From: Uranotaenia lowii
Lineage: Eukaryota; Arthropoda; Insecta; Diptera; Culicidae
Direction of reading: 5' to 3'
NCBI RefSeq assembly: GCF_029784155.1
Contig: NC_073692.1
Span: 241,509,756-241,573,755, forward strand
DNA: 64,000 nt
This document shows, piece by piece, positions 12,410 through 23,522 of this stretch. The notes beneath the pieces were generated by a model. That model made no database searches. It was not told the origin of the DNA and was given only the letters and a program-made list of their open reading frames with translations. Position 1 is the stretch's first letter. The number at the start of each line of letters is the position of its first letter. The position numbers were made by a program, and so were the translations under genes.

Positions 12410-12655
12410 CTGAAAATAATCAAATTTTCGTAGGTGATGGAAGGGGTTAGATAAACATGAGGTATCAAAGGACGAAAGAACATAAGCCGTAAAATCATGA
12501 ATTTTTCGAAAAAGATACATCGGATCACTGGCAGCAGGACTTGAACCTACAATCTCCGCTTCAGTACAACGGCGTGTTAGCCAATTTCACCAAGTCGAAC
12601 ATGATGAAATCGGCCACAACGAGCAATCGAGCTCTGCCGATCAACTGCTAGACCT
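12410..12655 (-). repeat. tRNA-derived SINE, minus strand
   Basis: On the minus strand, an A-box-like TGGTGAAATTGG is followed by a B-box-like GGTTCAAGTCC (plus-strand position about 12535-12548). The body then matches the copy at 37.25-37.48 kb, sharing words such as GATACCTCA, CCATCACCTACG and ATTATTTTCAGG. The two copies define a family. It is not a functional tRNA. Confidence 0.7.
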
Positions 12656-12819
12656 TCTATCGGAACACCATGTATATCCCGCATGTGATCTTTCCTACTA
12701 TGATCTCTCTATCCCCACCATAGATGCCACACCTACTGATTTTTCGATATTCATACCGATTTTTGGGCAAATTTTTATCTAAGAATCGGTATATACCGAT
12801 TAATCCGAATACCGATTTA

Positions 12820-13620
12820 AAGGGTGATACGGTCAAAATTTGGTCAAGGGAAAACGCGTGTAAATCAGTGAAATCGTTTTTTAAAATATCAAATTGAATT
12901 TCTTTTTCAAGTTTAATTAGTATAAAATTCAGGAAAAACATTCAGTTAGGCTTCCGCTTTTCCTTTTGACGTATAAAACTCCTGTCCCGGAAGCTGCTTG
13001 TAGTCGGCTTTGACGTAGGTTTCGTCGTCCATTACCACGCAGTCAACTTCGTCAGCATCGTTGTGTACAGCCTCCGGGATCGCGCTTTGGCCGTCGTATT
13101 TTGTTTATCAACGCGATTTGGAGTCACTACCTTCTTGTGAGTCGATAGTCCGGCTCGTTTTTTTGGCTCGATGCACGGTTGTAGACGATACACCCAGCTT
13201 ATTTGCGACATCTCGCAGAGAGAGGTTAGGGTTTCGCTTGAAACTACCGGCAACTCTCCTTGTCGTCTCAGCGGCTTCCGGTTTTCGATTTCCCCCCGAT
13301 CCAGATTTCGTGGCTGTCGACAAACGTACCCCAAACACTTTAATTACATTTGTAACGGTTGATTCGGCAACTTTTAGCGATTTTGCCAGCTTTGCGTGCG
13401 AGTAGCTCGGATTTTCGCGATGCGCGAGCAAAATTTTGATACGCTGCTCTTCTTCCTTTGACGGCATTTTGACAATCGAAGAGTGAATTCCAAAATAGAA
13501 ATAGGAATAACATTCTACTCACACACACCTTCAAAATGAGGGGCGTTCAGGTTTTTTAAATGCAAAGTTGAAAGTAATACGTCAAGTTGATATTGACCAA
13601 ATTTTGACCGTATCACCCTT
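12820..13620 (-). mobile_element. Internally deleted mariner, TA target site
   Basis: The ends start AAGGGTGATACGGTCAAAA and are identical for about 28 bp in reverse complement at 13593-13620, with TA outside each (12818-12819, 13621-13622). At 801 bp it has lost roughly the second half of its transposase. Confidence 0.9.
12946..13467 (-). pseudogene. mariner transposase, N-terminal half (DD37E type)
   Basis: Begins MPSKEEEQRIKILLAHRE at 13467, followed by two DNA-binding helix-turn-helix regions (KLAKSLKVAESTVTNVIK; DVANKLGVSSTTVHRAKK). A frame change near 13150 and another near 13040 precede CVVMDDETYVKADYKQLPG, which carries the first catalytic Asp. It then ends at TAA 12946-12948, directly next to the terminal region, so the second Asp and the Glu are missing through internal deletion. 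It could bind its ends but not cut. The DETYVK block links it to the element at 8.5-9.75 kb, but the ends of the two differ, so they are separate families. Confidence 0.85.
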
Positions 13621-13670
13621 TATGGCAAAACATACCGATTTTATACCGATTTTTAGGATTATAACCAAGT

Positions 13671-14506
13671 TATGAAAATTTGCTTTAAGCGTACTATTCC
13701 TAGTTCAGAAGTTCGGGCTGCTTTGTTTCTGTGTTCTGTCAAATTGATACACTATTATTGCATTCCTGCTTCCTCCTACAGAGAAGTGTATAAACTTCCA
13801 AATCGAAAACGTTAGTAAAGTAAAGAAAACGTCTCACTCTTGCACAGTGTATGTAATAATCCCACCATGTGAACTATTCCCGCTATTTTCCCAGTCGGCC
13901 ATTTGGATTTTCATTTGGTGTGCTGTTGTGCGCGTTTTAATAAGAGCTGTGCTGTCTGTGCCGTTTTTTTTTCGCGTGTTAATTTCTTTTTTTTTTCTAG
14001 GATTTTCATCCTGTTGGATGATTCATCTCAATTATATTTATTGTTTTACTGAGCGAAAATGTCTGCTGCTTCGGGGAGGACACTTCACAAATAATTTATC
14101 AAGCGGGACTTGATGATTTCACGAGGTAAGCAAAACTTTCAAAGGACTTAAAAAGAAACGTGGGTTTTGGAGGAAGGTTTTGGTCCAGAGCATGAAACCA
14201 AAACACTAAAATTAATATTTTGAACAATTTCTGGTGCCGTTATAACAATTTATCCATCTCGCGAGAGGATTGATTTTGTTTAATATGTCCATTTAAAACG
14301 GCTTGTACCTTAAGATTTGAAGGAGCCAAACGCGTTTTATTTTTTGGATTTTTAATTGTTTTCTTAGCTTAAAACTTTTCTTGGTTTTTAAAATTGCAAT
14401 TTTAGGATTGATGTTTCCTTCAACATGTTTCAAGAAAACGATGAAATAAAAAAAACAGCATTTTGCATTTTTTTTTAATACTTTTTTGATGTCGTAGACG
14501 TTTGGA
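13671..14506. other. Unassigned DNA
   Basis: AT-rich with T-runs at 13970-14000. Frames on both strands are short. Nothing recognisable. Confidence 0.5.
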
Positions 14507-14519
14507 AATACTAAACCAT

Positions 14520-15713
14520 TTTTTTTTCCTGTAGGGGAGAGCCCACTGCGACCAGTAGTTGATCTATTGTGGTGTTTACCCCGCGTTACCATATGCTGTC
14601 AGGTTCACCTGCACTATTGATTGGAGTGACAGTTGATTGCTGACTAAGCATTTTATCCCAATCGGGTATGATATCAAAGATGTATGATATAACCTTCTTA
14701 GGGCTGATATGCAACCATATGTCTTGTGCGCTTATTAACTTTGCCCCAAGTACACGCTCTCTCCTATTTAGGAGGGCGCAGCAGTTGCATAGAAGATGAT
14801 CTGCAGTTTCTTTTTCGAACCCGCAGAACCGACAGTCATCGTTTTGAATTATGTTTATCCTTTTGAGATGCTGTTTTGTTAGACAATGTCCGGTCAAGAG
14901 ACCTGTGTAAGTACCTAATTCGTGCTTACTTAAGTTCAACATGTTTTTTGAGAGTCGTGCGCTTGGTTCAATGAATCTTTTTGCCTGAGTTGCTCCCTCC
15001 GCTGTTTTCCAGTTGGAAACAATAGTGGTACTTTCCCAGTTCTTGAGCTCCATAGTCAAGGCACTTCTCGATACTCCGCAGAAAGGTTCAGGTCCAATCA
15101 ACAGTCCCTGAGATCCTTCCCTAGCTAGTTGGTCTGCTTCTTCGTTCTCTAGGATACCACAGTGGCCTGGTACCCAGAATAAAGATACTCTGTTCCTTAT
15201 GGCCAGGTTTCTTAGTGCAACTATACACACCCAAAATAGTTTGGAGTAACATGTGAACGTACTTAGTGCTCGGAGAGCAGCCTGAATATCAGAGAACATG
15301 CAGATACTTGTGTACCTGTATCCCCTTTTCAAACAGGCTAAAGTGCATTCTAGAATTGCTTGAATTTCAGCTTGGAATACTGTTGGCCAGTTCCCCATAG
15401 GAATTGAGATCCTGAGTCTAGGTCCGAAAACCCCTGCCCCAGTTCTTTTATCCATTTTTGACCCATCAGTGAAGAATAGGATCGATCTGGGAGGAACCGC
15501 AGGTCCACCTGAATCCCACACGTCCCTATCATTGATAGTTACATTGTATGGTATGTCTAGGTTGAAAATGGGCTCCATCCAGTCACCATTTTTCACAATA
15601 AGTGAGTTTAATTTAAATTTCTTTAGGATTTTGAGGTGTCCTGTAAGATCTCCTTCATAGAGAGTTTTGTGTTTGGAGAGTCTCAAGCACTACGTTCCGC
15701 CTCTAACTCAATG
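14520..15713 (-). mobile_element. 5'-truncated non-LTR retrotransposon, 13-bp target duplication
   Basis: The direct repeat AATACTAAACCAT lies at 14507-14519 and again at 15714-15726. On the minus strand the element ends with an A-run (plus-strand T-run 14519-14528), the mark of target-primed reverse transcription. Only the last 1.2 kb of ORF2 plus a short 3'UTR was copied. Confidence 0.9.
14586..15686 (-). pseudogene. RNase H and C-terminal part of non-LTR ORF2
   Basis: An uninterrupted frame of about 366 codons. The RNase H domain is clear: ILFFTDGSKMDKRTGAGVF (first Asp) near residue 70, QAEIQAILECTLACL (Glu), ICMFSDIQAALRAL (second Asp) and FWVPGHCGILENEEADQLAR (His and last Asp). A C-terminal CCHC-like zinc finger follows (CRFCGFEKETADHLLCNC). 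This arrangement is usual in I, R1 and Jockey-type ORF2 proteins of insects. There is no ATG at the start; the frame runs in from the truncation point. All key RNase H residues are present, so the insertion is fairly recent, but without reverse transcriptase it is dead. Confidence 0.9.
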
Positions 15714-15726
15714 AATACTAAACCAT

Positions 15727-15999
15727 AGGAGGCGAAATAGCTGCGCTCCTGCCAACTGTGAATATCTAAAAGTTGGGTGACGAAAATGTAAACAAAAGGA
15801 CCAAAATTCCATCGGTTCCATCGGTTCTCTCGTATTTTGTTACGAGGTTGTTCATTCAGTTGAAGATGAAAATGTTTACCAGGTCATGTAAAAAGTGGGG
15901 AGATATTCATGAAAATTCAAAGACTGGAAAGGTAATTTCACTATGAATATTATCAAACCTTTCTTATGTTGTACACGGTTCAAAATACAAAATAAAACG
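15727..15999. other. Unassigned DNA
   Basis: Contains a small tandem word (CCATCGGTT twice) at about 15810-15828. Nothing else seen. Confidence 0.4.
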
Positions 16000-16236
16000 T
16001 TCATCATATAAATATTTGTATTTTTCTTGACCACCTTTGCGGGAGTTCGGCTTCTTGATTCCTAAATTTTTCTGAATTTTATTCGGTGGAATTTGATGCT
16101 TAGGGAAGATGATATCCATTCCCATACGACCAGCTTTAAGCCTTTTCCTTTTTCTTCGACCACGCTTATCTACACGAATACACAGTTTTAATGAAATTCA
16201 ATGCTACCGTCTCGATTTGTTCAGCGTGCTCCTGAA
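16000..16236 (-). other. Exon-like fragment with basic stretch
   Basis: On the minus strand a good splice acceptor (TTATTTCAG) at about 16227-16236 is followed by an open run EHAEQIETVALNFIKTVYSCR and then a stop. A second frame opens right at that stop, reading DKRGRRKRKRLKAGRMGMD and IIFPKHQIPPNKIQKNLGIK, with an upstream GTGTAG that could also be an acceptor. The basic run resembles a nuclear localisation signal. I do not recognise the protein. It may be the last exon of a host or transposon gene with one frameshift; upstream exons were not found. Confidence 0.3.
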
Positions 16237-17103
16237 ATAACAATACGTACAATATTTGAAGAATATTTTTAATGGCAATATTCAATTTATCAATTTCCAA
16301 CTCAGGCATTGATTAATACTATCGTTCTTTGCGCATGTTTTGGTAATAAAACATTTTCAAAATCTTTTGTTACAAATTAGAAATCGTTATTTTAAGATTT
16401 TAATTTCCCACAGCACATAAATTGACACCATTTTTAACACGCAAGTTTGTGCTTAATACACACAAAACCCGGTCAGCAAATCAAAGAAAATATGGAAGAA
16501 CATTACTTAAAACTTATTTCTACTGACCTTTTTATCTTAAAAATGCTCAAAATTGTGCAAAACGTCTTGAAGAATCTCAATATTTTCGAACAGCTTTGTT
16601 TACATTTCGCTTCACCCAAACTCGCTGTCAAATTTTGTTATTCTATCGCCTATAAGACACAAAAACTATTAACAATCGACAATAATGTTATTGTAATTAC
16701 TTAATTCATCAAGTACAAAAAGGACCAAAAATCCAATTTCGGAAAAAATTAAAAGTTTGGTTTGTTTATTTTCAGTTTGTTGTTTCTTCAGCTTCATATT
16801 TAAAAGAAGAAAAGTTTTCACAATTAAAATAATTATACACCAAGAGTTCATTCGTCTGATTTCAAACACATACAACACACAAATAGGCAAATTTAACAAC
16901 GTAGAATAGTTGTCAATTCACCAACCACAAAAGTAAAACCATCGTGGAAAACTAACAGTTTATCATAAGTTTGAACGGGGCTATTGGTCCTAGAGCGAAA
17001 TCTATCCTACGAATTTCTGACGGAGCCAAACAACGATTTTTCTGTTTTTGTTTCAACGAAAACAGGTGGTCTCCGTTATTCTCCCGGAAAAAAAACTGTG
17101 GTA
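16237..17103. other. Unassigned DNA
   Basis: Overlapping open frames at 16447-16704 (plus) and 16669-16899 (minus) are AT-driven. The stretch 16960-17100 on the minus strand may continue the gag-pol relic beyond the MITE, but no motif supports it. Confidence 0.35.
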
Positions 17104-17578
17104 AAGGGCCGTTCACATACCACGTGGACAAATTAGGGGGGTATGGAAATGTCCACGCTTGTCCACGGAGAGGGAGGTAGGGGTATGTCCACGTGGACAA
17201 ACTTACTTTCAAAATATTTTCTAAAGGTGAAAAAATATTAAGATGTTTAAATCAAAATTTTCATATGCAAAGCTTTCCAGTTAAAGTTTAGACGATAAGT
17301 AGCTACTCGAAAGCAAGTGATAAATATGATAATTTAGAAATCAGCCATTTCAATAACAAAAAGGCGAAAAGTGGTGTTTTCTAACTGTCAAATTATAGTT
17401 AGGTACAAAGGGGGTATATATTATTTGAATAACCTTGGGTAGATATTTTAAAAACTATTTCAAATCTGTCCACGTGGACATCCGGGGAGGGGGGTAGGGG
17501 TTTGCCAAATGTCCACGCTTGTCCACGGAGGGGGTCAAAAATCTCATTTTTCTGTCCACGTGGTATCTGAACGGCCCC
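17104..17578. mobile_element. MITE with CCACGTGGACA ends, TA target
   Basis: The left end reads AAGGGCCGTTCACATACCAC and the right end, read inward, GGGGCCGTTCAGATACCAC, both continuing GTGGACA. TA lies outside each (17102-17103, 17579-17580). Further GTCCACG-type words form inner sub-terminal repeats at 17142-17205 and 17468-17560. It is non-coding and interrupts the gag relic. Confidence 0.8.
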
Positions 17579-19770
17579 TAATATTGTAGTAAATTCAAGT
17601 ATACATCCAGTTCGATTTCCGCGGTTAGCTGTTCCTCGACCGCGAGGGAATCGAAAATTCCCGATAGAGGGTCTGTTTGTGTTGGTGTATCCTCCACGCC
17701 TAATATTTTGGTTCCAATTACCGAAGCTGTTACTACGTATAAAACTTCCACGCTGCCAGTTCCCATCATTACCTACTTGACCGTGAGAAACTTGTGCTGT
17801 TTGTTGTGTTTGGTGATTCTTTGCAAATATTTCCTCATTTAAGTTAGACACTTCACAAGCGCGAACTTTATCCATCAGTTCGGAAAGTGAAAAGCCTTTT
17901 CTCAAAGCTTTGCGACCAATTTTACGGATTTTTATGTTCGCCCCGTGCGATTGGATTGGATCACGTCAGCGACATTCTCCATCAGCTGATCATCCGTAAA
18001 TCCACAGACCTTAGCTGCGCTAATCACGCGTTTTACGTATTTCACATCGTATTCGCCAAGATTCTGAACCATTGCTCTCAACTTTTGACGTTGGGTCAAA
18101 CTATATCGATGCGAGCTAAAATGCATCTTTAAACGATGAATTGTGTGAGAGTAGGGGAGAGTGGGGATACTTGATTCCCTTTTCTTATTTTCACCATATC
18201 TTTTTGGACAAATTTAGCAACTCGCCGTCTTTGACATTTTCTGACAGCTTGTAACTTCAAGTTTCTATGCTCCAAAAATTAGAACGATACTTGAACCCGT
18301 TGATGAACTAGAAGCATTTTCGTGGGAGTAAAAAAATTGCGATTTTTCTGAAGTTAGGGGAAACTTGATCCCCTATTGAAGAAGACTTGATCTTTTATTC
18401 AGGAAGCCCTAATCCTTGTATAAAAATCAAACAAAACCCCAAGATAGAATGTTAATTGACCATTTTGGTCATGTTTGTTCTCATTTCACAATTTATAGCA
18501 GACATAAGAAGCAAATTGTATAACTTTGTCTCAACGCTAATAACATTGCATACATAAAGGTGCTATGTTTTATAATTATGAGAAAATTAATTATTTTTGC
18601 ACTTTTTTTCAGACAATTGTTTGATAAATATTAGTTTTTGGATAAATATTAGTAATTTCGTAATCAGCAATCATAACGATCAATTCAGAAGAAGAATATG
18701 CCGTTTGGAAGGGGGATAAATTGTACCCAACTCTAGGGGATCAATTGTACCCATAATCAACATTTTAGAAAACTTTTTCTGAACAAAGTTGAGAGTTTTC
18801 CATTGCTTTGAAAATATGGCATTATGAAGTTCATTTTACGCTCGAACGATTGATACATTGGAACAAATATTGTTTTCATAATTTTCCCATGTAAGGAACA
18901 TTTTAAAGTGATGAAAAAAGATCTTCAAGTTACATTTTGTGAAATTTTTCAAACAAAGTTCAATTAATCAAACAATTATTTTGTTAAAAAATTTTAAACT
19001 ACAAGCATTGTTATTTTGCTCATTTTGACACATTTTTCTAGAACATTTGATCTTTGTAAAACATTACAGTTTCGAGATATAGCTAAGGAATCAAGTATCC
19101 CCAGGGATCAAATATCCTCATTCTCCCCTACGTATAAGATGTCTTGTCTGGACCATCACTTGGAGAGCTTGTTTCATCAAGAATATCGATCAACTTCGGT
19201 CCCGCTTTAAGCTTAACATCGTGGTTTCATCACTTATGCCGGCTAGTTGCATCGAAGCTTCGAGCTCGAGCCATCTTTCGAAAGATTTCCGATTGATATC
19301 ATCTTGTTCATTTAATGGTAGACATTCGGAAATGCCCAAAGGTGCAAAGGACATATTGGTTGCCGACAAAGCAAAAGTGGAAAATCTATCCTCCCGAAAA
19401 GTGGAGTGTGTCGGGATGCAATCATTCGAATTGGAAACGAGTACTTCTTTCAGCTGCCCTTTTTCAGCTCGAGCCTTCTTCAATTTTGTCGAATGAGAAG
19501 CGTTGCGTTCATTCGAGATCTTTAACTGTTTGATAACAGCCTTAAATTTGGCATACCCTTTAACCGTCCTTTCGGGAGCGTACGGTGCGCCAATGTAGTG
19601 GCCGGGAGACTCGTGGCCGGATGTCGACACTATTTTACGTCACCCTCAATTTCCGCGTCACCTTCGATTTCCGCGTCACCTGAAAAGAGGACCGCTGTCG
19701 TCGAATAACGTTTCTTAACTGGCGGCCTTTCTGCTGGGCCGGCACCATGCGGTGCAGCTCGAAAAAGAAC
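17579..19770 (-). pseudogene. Ty3/gypsy gag relic
   Basis: Read leftward from about 19770. A proline-rich start contains a doubled GDAEIE motif made by an 18-bp tandem repeat at 19640-19675. It then has RKSFERWLELEASMQLAGIS at about 19230-19270, the insect gypsy gag core. After the MITE at 18154-19128 it continues with RYSLTQRQKLRAMVQNLGEY and VKYVKRVISAAKVCGFTDDQ. After a small break near 17910 comes KGFSLSELMDKVRACEVSN and a glycine/arginine/asparagine-rich tail typical of the nucleocapsid side. It stops at the MITE at 17578. Several stops and frameshifts are present. Protease and later domains are not visible. The family is Mag/CsRn1-like by eye; that part is inference. Confidence 0.8.
18154..19128 (+). 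mobile_element. TA MITE family A, copy 1
   Basis: Ends read GGGGAGAGTGGGGATACTTG on the left and GGGGAGAATGAGGATA from the right, with TA outside (18152-18153, 19129-19130). The same family occurs at 39264-40499 and, inverted, at 55364-56055. The interior carries GATCCC and GGGGATCAA words but no transposase. It sits inside the gag relic. Confidence 0.88.
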
Positions 19771-20860
19771 AGTTCACCAATACCACCTTCAATCATCGGT
19801 TATCGGTATCGTGTATCGTGTATCGTGTATCGGTTAAACGACCACAAATACACGCTTGGGGTTCTCATTTCTCTTTCTCATTGTTAGCACCAACCCAGTA
19901 AACATGAATCGGCAGAGAGGTAACTCAAATCGCCAGAGGGATCGTATCGATCTCTCTGGCGATTTTGCATCATTAAATCGGCAGAGAGGAACACACCATA
20001 CGCGTGCCTTGGGTGAGTGCCACGAAATCCGAATCGTGTTTGTATGTTCCCCTTCGAAACTTGTTTGCCTGCCTGAGAAGTCGACTGCTATGATTGAAAG
20101 CACACGTATAAAAAAACACAGGGATAAAATGCGTGCGCACCGTACGAGCGTACCATTCAAACTGATTTCCCATGTACGCATTCGTATTCGTTGCCTCTAG
20201 GTATCTCGGCAGGACAAACCGAGTGAGATAATTTGCGTTCTTGGAGTGTCACCGAAATTAACCTTTTTATTCTAAGTTCGGTGACTCAAATCTCAATTTT
20301 TGTTTATGCTCTGTCGATTTCTGAGAGGACGTGCTTACTGGGAATCAGCATTGAATTGAAACACGCTCTCGTTTTTCAGATAACTGAACGTAACGCTCAC
20401 GCTCGTATGAATTAAGTCATCTCCTACGTATTCAAAACCTCAATTATGGTGCAATATATCTGGGTTAATATTGAATTTAGCTCATTTTATTTAGTTCCGT
20501 TATCTACCCTGATTCCTAAACAAATGAATCACACTGTTCAAGAACTCTTTCAGAAAAGGCCCATAACCTGTGGGATTTAGCCGTAGATCGGATTGGATAA
20601 AACCAACTACAGTGATTTACGGTTAAAACAACTGTGATTTTATCAGAAGAAAAATCGTTCTTAAATACTATCTTATTCTAACTCATGGCGGGCTGAGGTT
20701 GTCTGTCGTTATTCGGAACTGCTTGTACAAAAAAACTCACAAAATCCAGTTGTGGACAGTCACGAAAAAAAATACGGTAAATGCAAGAAACAACCATAAT
20801 TTCTACAAAAATTCAAAAACAGCTGGATCGAAAATGACGAAAACTTAAATTGTTTCCTGA
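19771..20860. other. Possible 5' LTR/leader of the gag relic
   Basis: Lies upstream of the minus-strand gag. It contains a 7-bp tandem repeat (TATCGTG, four units, 19805-19833) and a tight hairpin at 19927-19965. On the minus strand a TATA-like TTTATACGTG occurs near 20108-20117. Long overlapping frames on both strands at 19834-20200 are unlikely to be genes. LTR borders and primer-binding site were not fixed. Confidence 0.3.
19927..19965. repeat. 18-bp-stem hairpin with 3-nt loop
   Basis: AAATCGCCAGAGGGATCG is followed by TAT and then its reverse complement with one mismatch. The same AATCGGCAGAGAGG word flanks it on both sides (19908-19921 and 19976-19990). It may be a leader structure of the gag element. 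Confidence 0.6.
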
Positions 20861-23520
20861 AGATTTTTGCGCATGGTGTAAGATATGCCTGTAAAAATTA
20901 AGTGTTGCCAAAAGTGGTAAATTTAATTTAAAGGCCCACTTACAAACCAAACGACATAAAGAGGCCTCATCAAAAGCTAAATTTAATTTGATAGATTCGA
21001 CGATAGATAACCACACCATATTGGTCCAAGTTATGGAAGCGGAATTGAATTAGTTGGTTGGGCTGTAGAGAACAACGTATACCTAGTTTTCTGCTGTTGA
21101 CAAATCAATGGCAGTCTTAAACCAGCTCGATCCCAGCTCCACAATTCTACAAAAGATGAGACTGGGACGCACCAAAACAACAGCTGTTGTAGAAGGAGTG
21201 TTTGCGGAATCACAACATGCCGAATTGGTGGATATGATGAAGCGAAAAAACTTTTTATCGATGATCGACGAGTCTACCGATATTACAAACAAGAAAACAT
21301 TGGCCATGGTTGTGCGAATTTGCCTCAAAACTTCATCTGGATCGCTTCAAGTTCGAGACTAATTTTACAAAGTATTTTATTCATTGATTTTGTGTAAACT
21401 TGAACATTTGATTTATTCTCAAGATAAAATTGATTAATCATCAAAAACCATGGTGCTGATTGTAGTGACTGGTCGTCCCTTTCAAAGGACATACTTTTTT
21501 TCACAAAATCACTCAACGTTTTTCACGAGTCTGTCCGTATTGAATATATTTTCTTAACTGAAATTATTTTTCCTTTTTACCAAAACGCCTAGAACATCTT
21601 ATCACGCACACCTTTTAATACCGAAACACTCACATCCACACACACGAATTTCTTGTCGTATTTTATGTAACTGTCATTTTCTTATGGCACTCACGAGTTC
21701 ATTTATACACACTCGCATGTAAATACTCAGCCATCCATTTTCTCTTACACTTTCAACGTTGTGTAATAATCTCAAAATATTTATTAACTAATTCTTTATT
21801 TCAATCTTTAACATTAACTTGAAACAATTATACTAACCTCTATACTCTAATACTAATCAATTATACTAAGTCCTATCACCTACACTGATTAGGCAGCTAT
21901 TAAAATACGGATTGGCTAAGGCCAATAATGCGAGTCATAATGGAAAGTATTGCTTTTGGCAACGTATTTCATTAATTTAAATTAAATAGAAAGTTTTGAG
22001 AAAATGGAAACATCAAAAAACTCAAAGTAAAATGTATGATTAAATCCAAAAAAAAAAAAATTCAAATTACACGCACTATTTGAATTCCTGATTAAAAGAA
22101 GTTTAGATGATTACAATATTATTTTAAAATTCAACTGCCTACTTATCGATAATATGAATTTAATGATAATAATAATTTTAAGATATTTCAGTGCTTATTG
22201 ATTTATTTATTTACTTTTATTATGATTTATTCACAAGAATTACTAAATTTAAAAAAAAAAGGATTTTTCTCTCTGTTGTGTTGTGAGCCTACTAGATTGA
22301 ATGATTCAACTGAATTGAAGCAATCGAAAGATTCCTTTTAATTCAACCACGGTAAATGAAACGTTCAGATACCGGTATTTCGATAACAACTTACTATCTT
22401 CTTCAGCGTTTTAGATTGATCGAAAACGTTCACTGAAGAAGATAGTAAATTGCTATCGAAATACCGGTATCTGAACTTTTCATTTACCGTGGTTGAATTA
22501 AAAAGAGTCTTTCGATTGCTTTGAATCAGTGGATTTTTCTTTTAGGTTCTTACTTCGTTATGTTTCATTATTTTATTATTATATGTTTTGAAATACGGAA
22601 CAAGATATTTAAAGAATGTCGTGTAATTTCCACACAGGTGTTGGAAATCAATGCAGCTGATCACAAGAGCATTTTTGACGCAATTGTTGCCGAGTTCCAA
22701 AAAGATAGAGTGCACTATCGTAACCGCCTGAAGGGATTTGGATCTGATGGAGCTGCAGAGATGATGGGCTCAAAACATTCGGTCATGGCCCTGTTAAAGA
22801 AAGAGTGTCCAGCCCTCATTGTTGTAAAATGCTCCGGCCATTCGTATTCGTTTATAGGAAACAGTCCAAGGCGTGCCTTGGAGTTCTGCTTGATTCAAGA
22901 AATTCATGAATTGAAACCCGTCAAGATGCTTCACTCTGCAGCAACTAGATGGCTGTCGCTAGAAAGTGTCGTGAAAAGAGTGTTGGAAAGATTTGAGGAA
23001 CTTGATTTAATTTTTACATTCCAATCGAACAGCGACCATAATCCAACAGCCGCAAGAATTCTCAATCATCTAATATTTTTATTTTTGTCATATATACTTC
23101 CTTTGGTAAACAGTTTGAACAGGCTATTTCAATCAGAATCACCTGAGTATTCAAACATTTACCAAGAAACAATGTCATTCCTCATGTTGATAATAAGACA
23201 CATTTGTCATGCCGACTACATTACTCAAGAAAACCATTTTTTTAATATTTTGAAAATTATTTGAAACCAGATAACGAGATCTATGTGGGGATTGCAGCCA
23301 AGGAACAAATAAAATCAGGAACTTTCTTCCGAATATGTATAGAAGTTATTGAGCAAACAATGAAAAGATTCGACTAAGAGGATGGAACTCTCAAAGGAGC
23401 CGCTTCAATCAACCCTTAAAATTTGATAAACTGGTAAATTTTAGAAGTATTTTGAAATTGTATCCGCAGTTCATTGATAAAAAAAAAGGAGCAGGAACTA
23501 GAAAATGAATTAATAATATC
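20860..23520 (+). pseudogene. hAT transposase, N-terminal and middle parts
   Basis: A C2H2/BED-like finger begins about 20868 (CAWCKIC, one stop, then KFNLKAHLQTKRHKEAS). After a frameshift at 21051, the frame from 21093 includes LQKMRLGRTKTTAVVEGVF and MIDESTDITNKKTLAMVVR, where DESTD carries the first catalytic Asp. A GT-AG intron at 21372-22637 joins the two parts in frame (FYK to VLEIN). The next exon has NRLKGFGSDGAAEMMGSKHS (second Asp), then KCSGHSYSF and MLHSAATRWLSLESVVKRV. A frameshift near 23264 leads to LKPDNEIYVGIAAKEQIKSG, and decay continues to about 23510, where a MITE end interrupts. Stops at 20892 and within the VRD-FYK join, plus frameshifts, make it dead. The C-terminal dimerisation part is at 34688-34828. 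Confidence 0.85.
22310..22530. repeat. Foldback element G, copy 1, in the hAT intron
   Basis: The arm from 22310 to about 22416 (AGCAATCGAAAGA, AATTCAACCACGGTAAATGA, ATACCGGTATTTCGATA, TCTTCTTCAG) is repeated inverted at about 22431-22530 with few mismatches. A second partial copy lies at 38690-38835. No target duplication identified. Confidence 0.75.
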
Positions 23521-23522
23521 TA

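Larger units (their letters stand above)
12728..13670. repeat. ATACCGATTTT word repeats, split by a mariner
   Basis: The word ATACCGATTT recurs at least five times on the left (12734-12818) and twice on the right (13631-13652) of the inserted mariner. The spacing is irregular, so this is a degenerate tandem or dispersed word rather than a satellite. The mariner landed at a TA inside it. Confidence 0.6.

Noticed and set aside
12535..12610. Possible tRNA gene on the minus strand
   Set aside because: Same reason; the body is shared with the 37.2-kb repeat.
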